A stretch of DNA of 64,000 bases from Planococcus wigleyi (GCF_014836985.1 NZ_JACSPU010000003.1:62001-126000), one strand, 5' to 3'. Shown: positions 8,110-16,926, counted from the stretch's first letter. Numbers and translations: made by a program. Notes: generated by a model not told the origin, from the sequence alone.

Positions 8110-8733
8110 ATGGAGAAATTTGAGAACCTCGACCCCAAAAAGCAACAGAAAATCCTTGATTCAGCATTGATGGAATTTGCCGAAAATGGATTTGGGCAAG
8201 CTTCAACCAACCGCATCGTCAAAAATGCCGGTATCGGAAAAGGGATGTTGTTCTACTATTTTAAAAACAAAAAGGACCTTTACGAGTACTTGGTCGACTA
8301 CAGCATGAATTTCATCATCAATGAATATTTAAGCTTAGTGGATATCAATGAAAGTGATTTTATTAAACGAATGAGGGATGCGGCGCAAATAAAAATGAAA
8401 GCACAGCTGGAAAACGAGCATACCTTCAACTTTATGGGAACGTTTATGTTAACGAAAGATCTGGATCTTCCTCCACATCTTCAGAAGCGTTATGAGCATT
8501 TGCAGCAGCAGGGTTATGCATTGCTGTATGAAGGAATCGACAAAACGCTTTTCAGAAAAGATGTCGACGTTGACAAGGCATTCAATTTAATCCGTTGGGG
8601 AGTAGATGGCTACCAGCAAAATCTCCTGCAAAAGCTGCAGGGGAAAAAAATGACCGAACTGGATTTGAAGCCTTACTGGGATGAATTTTACGAATATCTC
8701 GATATTCTGAAGAAAAGCTTCTATACGAATTAG
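8110..8733 (+). CDS. TetR/AcrR-family transcriptional regulator
   Basis: The 207-residue protein has an N-terminal helix-turn-helix at about 30-54 (ASTNRIVKNAGIGKGMLFYYF), the classic TetR recognition pattern, and a helical ligand-binding C-terminal domain with no recognisable family. The ATG at 8110 is preferred because GAGG sits 8 bases upstream; an in-frame ATG at 8104 is only 2 bases from it. It is followed 11 bases later by the ABC exporter genes and preceded by two matching palindromes at its promoter. It very likely represses itself and the exporter until an exporter substrate binds. The inducer is unknown. Confidence 0.93.
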   Translation: MEKFENLDPKKQQKILDSALMEFAENGFGQASTNRIVKNAGIGKGMLFYYFKNKKDLYEYLVDYSMNFIINEYLSLVDINESDFIKRMRDAAQIKMKAQLENEHTFNFMGTFMLTKDLDLPPHLQKRYEHLQQQGYALLYEGIDKTLFRKDVDVDKAFNLIRWGVDGYQQNLLQKLQGKKMTELDLKPYWDEFYEYLDILKKSFYTN

Positions 8734-8744
8734 GAGGGAAACTC

Positions 8745-9662
8745 ATGGCAGTCTTGAGAACGGTTGATCTGACGAAAAAATTCGGAGATTTTGCAGCACT
8801 GGACGGCGTGAACATTGAAGTGGGCGAAGGGGAAGTTTATGGTTTTATCGGTCCGAATGGAGCTGGGAAGTCCACCACTCTGCGTGTATTGCTCGGCATT
8901 TTAAAAGCGACTGACGGGCGTGCAGAAATTTTTGGAAAGGATTCCTGGAAAGATGCCGTGGAAATCCATAAACGCGTAGCTTATGTTCCCGGAGATATCA
9001 ACTTATGGCCGAACTTGACCGGAGGCGAAGTCATCGATCTGTTCGTCAAATTGCGCGGTGGCAATAATCTGGACCGGCGAGAGGAACTGATCCGGAAATT
9101 CGACTTGGACCCGACGAAAAAATGCCGGACCTACTCAAAAGGGAACCGGCAAAAAGTGGCATTGATTGCGGCATTCTCGTCGGATGTGGATTTGTATGTT
9201 TTAGACGAACCGACTTCGGGCCTTGATCCGCTCATGGAGCGCGTGTTTCAGGAGTATGTAGTGGAAGCAAAAAAACAGGGCAAGAGCATCCTGCTGTCGA
9301 GCCACATCCTGTCGGAAGTCGAAAAACTCTGTGACAAAGTGGCGATTATCCGCGAAGGAAAAATCATCGAAACCGGAACGCTCAAAGAATTACGGCATTT
9401 GACTGGGACGATTTTGCTGGTTGAGACCAAAGAGCCGATTGTGGGGTTGGGAGAGCTTAAAGGAGTCAGTGGCATCCAGCAGAAAGATGGTGCCTTGTCT
9501 TTCCAGGTCGACACAGCAGAAGTGGATCATGTCATCCGTTACATCAGCCGTTTTGGCGTGAGCCGCATTGAAAGTTCACCGCCGACGCTGGAAGAGTTGT
9601 TTATGCGCCATTACGAGGGAACCGCTGGAGCGGTGGAATCAGGAGCAGGAGGCGAAAGGTAA
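8745..9662 (+). CDS. ABC exporter ATP-binding protein
   Basis: The 305-residue protein is a CcmA-type ATPase: Walker A GPNGAGKST at 36-44, signature TYSKGNRQKVAL, Walker B LYVLDEPTSGLDP and the switch histidine in LLSSHILSEVEKLCD. The last 80 residues resemble the C-terminal domain of drug-export ATPases such as DrrA. Its TAA stop overlaps the permease start as TAATG, so the two are translationally coupled. It powers the 534-residue permease downstream. Together with the TetR gene it forms a three-gene export cassette typical of resistance to polyketide-like antibiotics. The real substrate is unknown. Confidence 0.93.
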   Translation: MAVLRTVDLTKKFGDFAALDGVNIEVGEGEVYGFIGPNGAGKSTTLRVLLGILKATDGRAEIFGKDSWKDAVEIHKRVAYVPGDINLWPNLTGGEVIDLFVKLRGGNNLDRREELIRKFDLDPTKKCRTYSKGNRQKVALIAAFSSDVDLYVLDEPTSGLDPLMERVFQEYVVEAKKQGKSILLSSHILSEVEKLCDKVAIIREGKIIETGTLKELRHLTGTILLVETKEPIVGLGELKGVSGIQQKDGALSFQVDTAEVDHVIRYISRFGVSRIESSPPTLEELFMRHYEGTAGAVESGAGGER

Positions 9663-11266
9663 TGACCAGACATCTTTTTGACGGAACCGGAACCTTGATC
9701 CGTTTTGTTTTGCGGCGCGACCGTTTGCGTCTGCCCATCTGGCTGGTATCCTTTGCAGCCATTTCGGCAATTGTCGCCCTGGCTTTCGTTGGTTTGTATC
9801 AAAATGCAGAGGAAAGGCAGGCAATGGCTGAAACGATGCGCAATCCCGCTATGACTGCGATGGTCGGACCGGGATACGGATTGGACAATTATACAGTCGG
9901 AGCGATGACTGCGCATGAAATGCTGCTGATGACAGCGGGTGTTGTCGGCTTGATGAATATTTTGCTGGTCATCCGCCATACACGTACAGATGAAGAGGAT
10001 GGCCGCATCGAATTGGTCCGTTCCTTGCCGGTGGGCCGATTGTCGAATCTGTCATCGACGTTGCTCGTAATGGCCGGTGCCAACATCGTGCTGGCGTTGC
10101 TGACCGCTTTTTCACTGGTTGCTTTAGGGGTTGAGAGTGTCGATCTGCAAGGGTCGCTTGTCTATGGGTTTGCATTAGGTGCTGCCGGACTGGTTTTTGC
10201 CGGAGTTGCGGCTGTCTGTGCACAGTTGTCGCCGAATGCCAGAAACGCACTTGGGTTATCGATTGCCATATTGTTGCTGGCTTATATGGTCCGAGCGATT
10301 GGGGACGTCACAAACGAAACCTTGTCCTGGCTGTCGCCGCTTGGCTGGATTTTGCGGTCTGAAGCCTATGTGAATAATTATTGGTGGCCAATTTTGCTGA
10401 CGTTCGCAGGAGCCTTGCTGTTGATGGCTTTGGCTCTATACTTGAACTCGATTCGTGACCTCGGTTCTGGCTTTCTGCCTTCACGGGCGGGAAAAGCCAA
10501 AGCTGCCCGATCCTTATTGAGTCCATTTGGGCTGGTATTTCGGCTTCAGCGGACTGGATTCATTGCCTGGTCAGCAGGGTTGCTATTAATCGGGGCGTCT
10601 TATGGTTCGGTTTTGGGCGATTTGGAGTCGTTTTTTGAAGACATTGACCTGATGCAGCAAATGATTGTTCAGTCGGAAGGCTTTTCACTGACAGAACAAT
10701 TCATTCCGGTGCTGATGGCCGTCATGGCGATTCTCGGAACCATTCCTGTATTGATGGCGGTATTGAAACTGAAAACAGAAGAAAAAAATGACCGGCTTGA
10801 GCATATTTTAAGCCGGTCCGTTTCCAGAAATCACGTGCTGGGCAGTTACTTGGCGATGGCTGTTTTGACAGGTTTTGTCATGCTTTCTTTAGCAGCACTG
10901 GGTCTTGGATTGGTCGGCAATGCTATGATGGAAGAGCAGCTTCCATTGGGGATGTTTTATGGCTCGGCGCTGGCTTATTTGCCGGCAATGTTTGCCATGA
11001 TCGGCGTGGCGGTATTGTTGCTCGGATGGGCTCCGAATTTAACCGGTGCCGTTTGGCTGTATTTAGCTTTTTCGTTTTTTGTCATTTACTTGGGCGGCTT
11101 GTTCCAATTTCCCGAATGGGTAGGAAAGTTGACGCCGTTCGGCTATGTGTCTGAGATACCGATTGAAGAGATGAATTACCTGAACGCGGCAATGCTGACA
11201 GTTGTGGCAATTATTTTGACGGCCATCGGCATTACCGGATTTAATCGCAGGGATATTGGAAGGTAG
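9662..11266 (+). CDS. ABC exporter permease, polyketide-antibiotic exporter type (COG3559-like)
   Basis: The 534-residue protein is an integral membrane permease with roughly 12 hydrophobic helices in two similar halves: RDRLRLPIWLVSF opens the first and LQRTGFIAWSAGLLLIG the second. Each half also carries a segment ending in an ELVRSLPVGR / RLEHILSRSVSR motif. This duplicated layout is typical of Firmicute and actinobacterial exporters annotated as export permeases for polyketide antibiotics. It works with the ATPase just upstream (overlapping TAATG). A strong terminator follows. The drug class is an inference from the family label only. Confidence 0.87.
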   Translation: MTRHLFDGTGTLIRFVLRRDRLRLPIWLVSFAAISAIVALAFVGLYQNAEERQAMAETMRNPAMTAMVGPGYGLDNYTVGAMTAHEMLLMTAGVVGLMNILLVIRHTRTDEEDGRIELVRSLPVGRLSNLSSTLLVMAGANIVLALLTAFSLVALGVESVDLQGSLVYGFALGAAGLVFAGVAAVCAQLSPNARNALGLSIAILLLAYMVRAIGDVTNETLSWLSPLGWILRSEAYVNNYWWPILLTFAGALLLMALALYLNSIRDLGSGFLPSRAGKAKAARSLLSPFGLVFRLQRTGFIAWSAGLLLIGASYGSVLGDLESFFEDIDLMQQMIVQSEGFSLTEQFIPVLMAVMAILGTIPVLMAVLKLKTEEKNDRLEHILSRSVSRNHVLGSYLAMAVLTGFVMLSLAALGLGLVGNAMMEEQLPLGMFYGSALAYLPAMFAMIGVAVLLLGWAPNLTGAVWLYLAFSFFVIYLGGLFQFPEWVGKLTPFGYVSEIPIEEMNYLNAAMLTVVAIILTAIGITGFNRRDIGR

Positions 11267-11283
11267 CCGCCAATTGAACAGCA

Positions 11284-11326
11284 AGAAAAAAATCCTCTTT
11301 TCCAATTGTGGAAAAGAGGGTTTTTC
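11284..11326. terminator. Bidirectional terminator between the ABC exporter and lrgB
   Basis: A perfect 10-bp stem CCTCTTTTCC/GGAAAAGAGG (11294-11303 and 11310-11319) with a 6-base loop has A-runs on its left and T-runs on its right. It serves the exporter operon (+) and the convergent lrgAB pair (-). Confidence 0.9.
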
Positions 11327-11329
11327 CGT

Positions 11330-12022
11330 TTACAAAAGCAAAAGCCAGGCAGCGACGGGTCCTAATAAGGCACCAAGTACTGCGCTTAAAGTCATTGCAA
11401 CTGAACTCATCGATGTTTCCTGCTGGCCGTATTCGAAGGCTTTTGCAGTCCCCATGCCATGGGCGGAAGTGCCAAGGCCGATGCCGCGGCCGATCGGCGA
11501 ATCGATATGCAGCCATTTCAAGAGGGCAGGGCCGACGATATATCCGGTAAATCCTGCCACCATTACAAAAACTGCAGCGAGCGAAGGGATTCCGCCGAGG
11601 TTGCTGGCAACTTGCATGGCAACCGGCGTGGTCAGTGACTTCGGCAGGACGGTCAAAATCAGCTCTTCTGAAAAACGGAAAAGCTGAGTAAACAAAACGC
11701 CGCTTGCCATGCCGACAACAACACCCGCAGCAATACCTGAAAGGATCGGCAGCATGTTGGTGAAAAGCAGATCCCGCTGTTTGTAAAGTGGAATCGCGAG
11801 TGCCACTACTGCCGGACCCAGCAATGTGCCGATCCAGCTGCCGCCCATCATATATGTATCGTAAGGAATGTTGCCCAACACTAAAATAAGGGCAAGGATT
11901 GCTGTAGAAGCAAGCACCGGATTCAATAGAGTCTTTCTATACTTTAAATACAAAACATTAGTCAGCAAATAAATGCTGACCGTCAAAACCGCAAAAAAAG
12001 CAGCAGTCAGATTGAATGCCAT
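11330..12022 (-). CDS. lrgB: LrgB/CidB-family membrane protein
   Basis: The 230-residue protein has about seven membrane helices and family segments such as LLGPAVVALAIPLYKQ, KSLTTPVAMQVASNLGG and GRGIGLGTSAHGMGTAKAFE. LrgB works with the holin-like LrgA. The pair is linked to control of murein hydrolase activity in staphylococci and to pyruvate or 3-hydroxypropionate transport in Bacillus. The start lies 2 bases after the lrgA stop with AAAGGAG a little far upstream. No LytTR or LysR regulator gene is adjacent, so regulation cannot be inferred. Confidence 0.93.
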   Translation of the reverse strand: MAFNLTAAFFAVLTVSIYLLTNVLYLKYRKTLLNPVLASTAILALILVLGNIPYDTYMMGGSWIGTLLGPAVVALAIPLYKQRDLLFTNMLPILSGIAAGVVVGMASGVLFTQLFRFSEELILTVLPKSLTTPVAMQVASNLGGIPSLAAVFVMVAGFTGYIVGPALLKWLHIDSPIGRGIGLGTSAHGMGTAKAFEYGQQETSMSSVAMTLSAVLGALLGPVAAWLLLL

Positions 12023-12024
12023 GC

Positions 12025-12408
12025 TTAGGATCTCTCCTTTCGGTCAGTGCTTGCCTTGGCGGCATACTGGCTGACCCAGCCCGCAACCGCCATTGTCAGA
12101 AACGTGCTGGCAATGACGATTGGAATCAACAGCATGCCTTTGCCGGAAAACAATTCCCCGTATTCAACAACCCCGACGGTAGCCGGGATAAAGTAAAGAG
12201 ATAAAAAAGCCAATAGGAAATGAGCGCCGGACTCAATCCATTCAAGCGGATAGATTTTCAGCATAAGTGCAGTAAACAGCAGAAGAAAGCCGATGATGCT
12301 GCCCGGCAACGGAATATTGAAAAAAACCTGAATAGCTTCACCTATTAAATAAAAACCGGTAATAACAAAAAGCTGAAGAATGATAGAAATGATTTTCAAT
12401 GAGGGCAC
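12025..12408 (-). CDS. lrgA: LrgA/CidA-family holin-like protein
   Basis: The 127-residue protein has four predicted helices. The motif FFNIPLPGSIIGFLLLFTAL near residue 28 and the segment GAHFLLAFLSLYFIPATVGV are diagnostic for the CidA/LrgA family. It forms a two-gene operon with lrgB (2-base gap). The start given is GTG at 12408; a TTG three codons further in, starting MKIISIILQ, is better placed relative to AGAAAGGCGG and also plausible. It may form the membrane pore or the partner subunit of a pyruvate/organic-acid carrier. It is slightly shorter than LrgA of staphylococci. Confidence 0.9.
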   Translation of the reverse strand: MPSLKIISIILQLFVITGFYLIGEAIQVFFNIPLPGSIIGFLLLFTALMLKIYPLEWIESGAHFLLAFLSLYFIPATVGVVEYGELFSGKGMLLIPIVIASTFLTMAVAGWVSQYAAKASTDRKERS

Positions 12409-12657
12409 CGCCTTTCTGGTGAATGTAAGGAGAAGATCCGGTTCTTTCCATAATAAGTTATTTTACAGGATTTCGGTTGAAAAGCGAGAATGGATTCTCA
12501 TCTCTTTTAACTATTCAGAGAATTATGGCGAAATGCCAGAAAACTCTTTTCAATTTTTTACAGGTGGGTATAGGAAGGGAAAAAGCCGGAGGCGGTGGCC
12601 GGGATTTAGCCATAATAGTTTCTGGCAGGTTCTGCAACCGAAAGGAGGTGCAGCTTT

Positions 12658-13572
12658 ATGGAAAGTGAAAAGACCTTGGCTGGAAAGTTGGAACAGCATG
12701 CGCTACAGGGTTTCAACAAGCAGATAACAAGAATTCAGGAAGCCGGCCAAAGTCTATACCATTATACGGGCCTGACAAGCTTGATGGGCATGATCGAAAC
12801 GAACCGGTTATGGATGAGCAAAGGGACTTTTCTGAACGACTCCAGCGAACTGGTCTATTTTTCTGGCATTTTAAAAACTGTACTGGACAAAATGCAAGTT
12901 TCGGACAAAGGAAATCTATGGGGCATGTTTATTGAAGAGCTGCAGCAGACTTTGGATCATTTTATGAAAGAAATTGAAGAAAGCGGTTTTGAAGTCTATG
13001 TCTTTTCAATGTCACAAACCGAGGATTCATTGGCTCTTTGGTATAACTACGCAAAAGGCGATGGCTATAATATCGGTTTTTCTGCAGAGGAGCTTCTTGA
13101 AAAAATCAATCATTACTTATTGGAAACCGGCTTGTTGCATGGTCTTGTGGTCTACAGCAGACGGGAGCAGGAAACCATCTTAGAGGATTTGCTCATGGAG
13201 AGCTTTGAACTTATCAGTGGATACCAAGAGGAACAGGTGACCTCGGTCTTAGCCGACCATTTCTTTTCAGTGATGGCATCATGCGCAATCTTTTTTAAGG
13301 ATGCTACTTTCAAGAGCGAAGAGGAGTACCGAATTGCAATTATCAGCAGAGGAGAATTAGACGGAAAAGTGAAATTCCGAGCACGGAACGGAGTGATTAT
13401 CCCTTACATCGAGGTCTCGTTTGAAGAAAAATTACCCATCAGCCATATAACGATTGGCCCCAAGAACAATATCGATATTGCCAAAAGCGGCATTGAACAT
13501 TATGTAAGGAGCAAAGGTTATGATCTGGAAACCGTTACCGTCAGTAAATCCGTTGCGGCTCTCAGGTATTAA
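12658..13572 (+). CDS. DUF2971 domain protein
   Basis: The 304-residue soluble protein has the DUF2971 pattern: LYHYTGLTSLMGMIETNRLW near residue 32, TFLNDSSELVYF, FSMSQTEDSLALWYNYA near the middle, and an FFKDATFKSEEEYRIAI motif followed by the conserved ITIGPKN. The family is widespread, often found in accessory regions and near defence genes; no biochemical role is established. The ATG has an almost perfect AAAGGAGGTG site 7 bases upstream, implying strong translation. It lies 20 bases before the SDR gene and probably shares its message. The roughly 250 bases upstream hold no gene that I can see. Confidence 0.88.
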   Translation: MESEKTLAGKLEQHALQGFNKQITRIQEAGQSLYHYTGLTSLMGMIETNRLWMSKGTFLNDSSELVYFSGILKTVLDKMQVSDKGNLWGMFIEELQQTLDHFMKEIEESGFEVYVFSMSQTEDSLALWYNYAKGDGYNIGFSAEELLEKINHYLLETGLLHGLVVYSRREQETILEDLLMESFELISGYQEEQVTSVLADHFFSVMASCAIFFKDATFKSEEEYRIAIISRGELDGKVKFRARNGVIIPYIEVSFEEKLPISHITIGPKNNIDIAKSGIEHYVRSKGYDLETVTVSKSVAALRY

Positions 13573-13592
13573 AAATAAAAGGGAGTGTTAGT

Positions 13593-14369
13593 ATGTATCC
13601 GGAATTAGCAGGAAAGACAGCGATTGTGACAGGGGGATCAAAAGGAATCGGAAAAGGCATCGCAGAGCGTTTCGGCAAAGAAAAGATGAATGTCGTAGTC
13701 GATTACCTGACAGATGCTGAAGGGGCGGAAGAGACGGCCCAGGCAATACAGAAGCAGGGTGGAAAAGCGGTCACGGTGCAAGCGGATGTTTCAACAGAAA
13801 CAGGCATCAAGAGCTTGATCCAAACGGCACTCGATCATTTTGGTTCGGTGGATGTATTGGTGAACAATGCAGGTTTCAGTGAGCCGGCACCTTCTGATGA
13901 ATTGGCATTGGAAACGTGGCAACGTGTACTGGACGTCAATCTTACAGGGGCTTTTATTGCCAGCAGGGAAGCATTGAGCTGGATGAAGGCAAATAAAGTC
14001 AAAGGCAGCATCCTTAATATTTCGAGTGTTCATCAAGTCATTCCCAAAGTGGAGAATGTTCACTATGGCGTCACAAAAGGCGGCTTGAAGATGCTGACAG
14101 AAACATTGGCGTTGGAATATGCAGAACAAGGAATACGGATTAATAGCATTGCACCTGGAACCATCACGACACCAGGAAATCCGACACAAGAACAGGACGC
14201 AGAAGAAAAAGAGAAGACGCTGCAGAAAATCCCGATGAAAAAGATCGGGAAACCGGAAAACATCGCCGCAGCCGCGGCCTGGCTTGTTTCCGGTGAAGCT
14301 GCTTATGTCACCGGAACTACCTTATTTGTAGATGGTGGCATGACCTTATATCCTTCTCAATTGTTCTAA
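13593..14369 (+). CDS. Glucose 1-dehydrogenase-like short-chain dehydrogenase
   Basis: The 258-residue protein is a classical SDR: cofactor motif GGSKGIG at 14-20, NNAG at 91-94, catalytic Ser144/145, Tyr158 and Lys162 (YGVTK). It ends in GGMTLYPSQLF, close to the GGMTLYPSF end of Bacillus glucose 1-dehydrogenase, which oxidises glucose to gluconolactone with NAD(P). Asp37 and nearby residues suggest no exclusive NADP use, but this is uncertain. It follows the DUF2971 gene by 20 bases. A clear terminator ends the unit. Substrate assignment is by similarity; related sugar or aldehyde dehydrogenases share these motifs. Confidence 0.85.
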   Translation: MYPELAGKTAIVTGGSKGIGKGIAERFGKEKMNVVVDYLTDAEGAEETAQAIQKQGGKAVTVQADVSTETGIKSLIQTALDHFGSVDVLVNNAGFSEPAPSDELALETWQRVLDVNLTGAFIASREALSWMKANKVKGSILNISSVHQVIPKVENVHYGVTKGGLKMLTETLALEYAEQGIRINSIAPGTITTPGNPTQEQDAEEKEKTLQKIPMKKIGKPENIAAAAAWLVSGEAAYVTGTTLFVDGGMTLYPSQLF

Positions 14370-14382
14370 CAGTAATTGCCCA

Positions 14383-14416
14383 CCGCACAGGAGAACTTCA
14401 GTCTGTGCGGTTTTTT
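14383..14416 (+). terminator. Intrinsic terminator after the SDR gene
   Basis: CCGCACAG (14383-14390) pairs with CTGTGCGG (14403-14410), followed by TTTTTT. Confidence 0.88.
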
Positions 14417-14512
14417 ATGCATTCTTAAGCATATATACTATACTGAAAAAATAACCATTTAACTCCGGATTTCGAAATAGACAGAATTTAAAAAAATATT
14501 TGATTATAATGC

Positions 14513-14540
14513 TTGCATTTTAAGCTAATTGTTGTATTAT
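14513..14540 (+). promoter_or_regulatory. Probable promoter of brnQ
   Basis: -35 TTGCAT (14513-14518) and -10 TATTAT (14535-14540) are 16 bases apart. A palindromic operator follows immediately. The region from 14417 to 14649 is AT-rich with no gene. Confidence 0.55.
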
Positions 14541-14545
14541 TACTT

Positions 14546-14563
14546 TATGCAATATATCGCATA
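14546..14563. promoter_or_regulatory. Near-perfect 18-bp palindrome at the brnQ promoter, probable GntR operator
   Basis: TATGCAATATATCGCATA is palindromic except for one base pair (TATGC arms around an 8-base centre). It lies about 6 bases after the -10 box, at the expected transcription start. The first 14 bases recur upstream of the GntR gene at 16909, which suggests one regulator binds both. Confidence 0.65.
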
Positions 14564-14649
14564 CATTTTTTTAAAAGAGAATGTATTATACTAAAATTAT
14601 AGATACAAGTACACGAGCCAACGGATTTAGAATTTAGGAGGAAATAGGA

Positions 14650-16020
14650 ATGGATAGTAAATTGTCGTTTAAATCATATGCAGTTGTAGGGATGATGTTG
14701 TTTGCGCTGTTTTTTGGAGCAGGAAACTTAATCTTTCCCGCGCAGCTTGGACAATACGCAGGAACAAACGTCTGGATCGCGATATTCGGATTTCTGATTA
14801 CAGGTGTCGGTCTGCCATTGCTGGGTATATTAGCGATCGGTTACTCGAAAAGTAATGACTTACAAGATCTTTCAAGCCGTGTTCACCCTGTCTATGGGTT
14901 GGTCTTTACGGCAATGCTTTACTTAACGATCGGACCCTTCTTCGCTTTGCCAAGAACAGGCGCTGTTTCATATGAAGTTGGAATTGCACCGTTTGTTGGA
15001 GAAGGAAATGCCACAATTGCTTTATTGGTCTTCTCTTTAGTCTTCTTTGCAATATCATTGCTCGTATCATTGAATCCGTCAAAAATGGTCGACAGCATCG
15101 GCAAGATCCTTTCGCCTGCGATTCTTGTGACCTTGGGTGTTTTATTGGTTACATCGTTCGTTAATCCGATGGGAGCTAAAGAAGCGCCACAGCCGGCTTA
15201 TGCAAACGATGCCTTCTTTACAGGCTTCACTGAAGGCTATAACACCATGGACGCACTCGCTTCCTTGGTTTTCGGGATCATTGTCATTTCTGCAGTCCGT
15301 AAATTGGGTGTGAATTCGCCTAAAGGCGTCTTAACCGCGACTTTAAAAAGTGGGGTTGTAGCTGCTGCTCTTTTGGCCATCGTCTACACAGGAATTGCTC
15401 TGCTCGGTTCAACAAGTACGGCAACTTTAGGGCTGATGGAAACAGGGGGACCTGTTTTAAGCGGCGCTTCGGGCCATTATTTCGGTAATTTCGGTTCCAG
15501 TTTATTGGCCGTCATTATCATTCTGGCGTGTTTGACAACTGCTATCGGCTTAACTGTTGCTAACTCGGAGTTTTTCCATAAGTTGACGCCTTCCATCAGC
15601 TATAAAACGTATGTTGTGATTTTCTCTGTCTTTTCGTTAGTTGTCACTAATGCTGGGCTTTCGAATATCATCACTTATTCAATCCCGGTATTGATGTTCC
15701 TTTATCCACTGGCAATTGTCTTGATCATCCTGGCTTTCTTGTCGCCATTATTCAGACATGCTCAGTTGGTGTACGTATCGACAATCGTTGTCACATTCTT
15801 TATCAGCATCGTTGATGGATTCAAAACCCTAACTTCTTCGTTGGGAGTCGATAATCCCGCTTTGCTTCAATCAGTAATTGACTTCTATGCCGCAGTCCTG
15901 CCTCTTTACGACAAAGGGCTTGGCTGGTTCTTGCCAGCGTTGATCGTCATTGCCGTCACCACGGTAATCGCACGCAGCAAAAAAGAAGTGAAAGTTCAAG
16001 TTGCTCAAAACAACGCCTAA
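14650..16020 (+). CDS. brnQ: Branched-chain amino acid : cation carrier BrnQ (LIVCS family)
   Basis: The 456-residue carrier has about 12 membrane helices. The N-terminus MLFALFFGAGNLIFPAQLGQ is the signature of the LIVCS family, which imports leucine, isoleucine and valine with sodium or protons. An AGGAGG site lies 8 bases before the ATG. The promoter region carries an 18-bp palindrome, and a convergent GntR regulator gene whose own upstream region holds the same half sequence lies downstream. This suggests direct transcriptional control, whereas Bacillus brnQ is usually controlled by CodY or Lrp-type proteins. A bidirectional terminator follows. Confidence 0.95.
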   Translation: MDSKLSFKSYAVVGMMLFALFFGAGNLIFPAQLGQYAGTNVWIAIFGFLITGVGLPLLGILAIGYSKSNDLQDLSSRVHPVYGLVFTAMLYLTIGPFFALPRTGAVSYEVGIAPFVGEGNATIALLVFSLVFFAISLLVSLNPSKMVDSIGKILSPAILVTLGVLLVTSFVNPMGAKEAPQPAYANDAFFTGFTEGYNTMDALASLVFGIIVISAVRKLGVNSPKGVLTATLKSGVVAAALLAIVYTGIALLGSTSTATLGLMETGGPVLSGASGHYFGNFGSSLLAVIIILACLTTAIGLTVANSEFFHKLTPSISYKTYVVIFSVFSLVVTNAGLSNIITYSIPVLMFLYPLAIVLIILAFLSPLFRHAQLVYVSTIVVTFFISIVDGFKTLTSSLGVDNPALLQSVIDFYAAVLPLYDKGLGWFLPALIVIAVTTVIARSKKEVKVQVAQNNA

Positions 16021-16065
16021 TATCAATAACTATAGGCCGTTCCAAAAATCGGATCGGCTTCCATA

Positions 16066-16112
16066 TAAAAAGCTGTTACAAAAGCGAAGAGGCTTTTGTA
16101 ACAGCTTATTTC
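16066..16112. terminator. Bidirectional terminator between brnQ and gntR
   Basis: A perfect 16-bp stem AAGCTGTTACAAAAGC/GCTTTTGTAACAGCTT with the loop GAAGAG lies at 16070-16107. The flanking A and T tracts are short but present. Confidence 0.8.
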
Positions 16113-16119
16113 AATTGAT

Positions 16120-16782
16120 TTAAAAGCTTTTTTCGGTAGTCAATTCTTCGATGGTCCGGATCCAATTGGATTTCATCAGCTGAGTCACTTTTTCCGGATC
16201 TTTCTCTTTTAAGGTCTGGATAATCTGGACATGCTCGTCATATGAGCTTTTCGTCAGCATCAGCGAGTGATGAAAAAACTGTCTTCTGACATGTGATTGG
16301 AGGCTGCCGAGCATGGTATGGATATATGGATTTTGAGCGGTATCAACGATGATCTGGTGAAACTCCTGATCAATTTTCAAAGCTGAAAATCCATCCTGGC
16401 TATCGATGGCTTTAATGAATCGCTCATTGGTTTCTTCCAATAAGTTGAAAGTGTCTTCATCAAGATTTGGAATGGCCAATTCTGCTGCAAGTGCCTGCAG
16501 AACAGCGAGGGGAGGCAATAAGTTTTTGAGATCGTCTTTTTTCACATTCGTGACGCGTGTCGCTTTTCCGGGAAACATCTCGACAAATCCTTGAACTTCC
16601 AATAATTGAAGTGCTTCGCGGATAGGGGTACGGCTTAAACTCAATGCTTGGGCCAAGTCTGTATCAACCAACTTTTCTTCGGGCTGTAAGGTGCCATCGA
16701 TGATCCACTGCTGCAATTGAAGATAAGCGCTTTCCTTCGCTGAGACGCGGACAGGCTTCGTATAATTTACGGGAATAGGCAT
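16120..16782 (-). CDS. GntR-family regulator (FadR-like, FCD domain)
   Basis: The 220-residue protein has an N-terminal winged helix (residues 12-78, with DTDLAQALSLSRTPIREAL as the recognition region) and an all-helical FCD ligand domain with DQEFHQIIVDTAQNPYI and a late HVQIIQTLKEKD segment carrying metal-binding histidines. Start 16782 was chosen for AAAGGAG 6 bases upstream; the frame stays open for 31 codons upstream without a site. A TATAAT lies about 95 bases upstream on the minus strand and a copy of the brnQ operator sequence about 30 bases beyond that. Control of itself and brnQ is proposed. The ligand is unknown. Confidence 0.9.
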   Translation of the reverse strand: MPIPVNYTKPVRVSAKESAYLQLQQWIIDGTLQPEEKLVDTDLAQALSLSRTPIREALQLLEVQGFVEMFPGKATRVTNVKKDDLKNLLPPLAVLQALAAELAIPNLDEDTFNLLEETNERFIKAIDSQDGFSALKIDQEFHQIIVDTAQNPYIHTMLGSLQSHVRRQFFHHSLMLTKSSYDEHVQIIQTLKEKDPEKVTQLMKSNWIRTIEELTTEKSF

Positions 16783-16873
16783 TGCAAGCTCTCCTTTTTT
16801 ACTGCAAAATTTATGACACGGGAACACGCAATGGGATTGGGAACCTCCCAATGAATGAATATCTCTTAATGCC

Positions 16874-16879
16874 ATTATA
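16874..16879 (-). promoter_or_regulatory. -10 box of the gntR promoter
   Basis: On the minus strand the sequence is TGGTGTATAATGG, a consensus TATAAT. A weak -35 (TTCATA) lies 17 bases upstream. Transcription would start about 85 bases before the gntR ATG. Confidence 0.5.
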
Positions 16880-16908
16880 CACCAATTCAGACTATCTATG
16901 AAATATTT

Positions 16909-16926
16909 TATGCAATATATCGGTAA
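16909..16926. promoter_or_regulatory. Second copy of the brnQ operator sequence, upstream of gntR
   Basis: TATGCAATATATCG is identical over 14 bases to the left part of the brnQ palindrome at 14546; the right arm has degenerated (GTAA in place of CATA). It lies upstream of the gntR -35 region. Confidence 0.5.
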
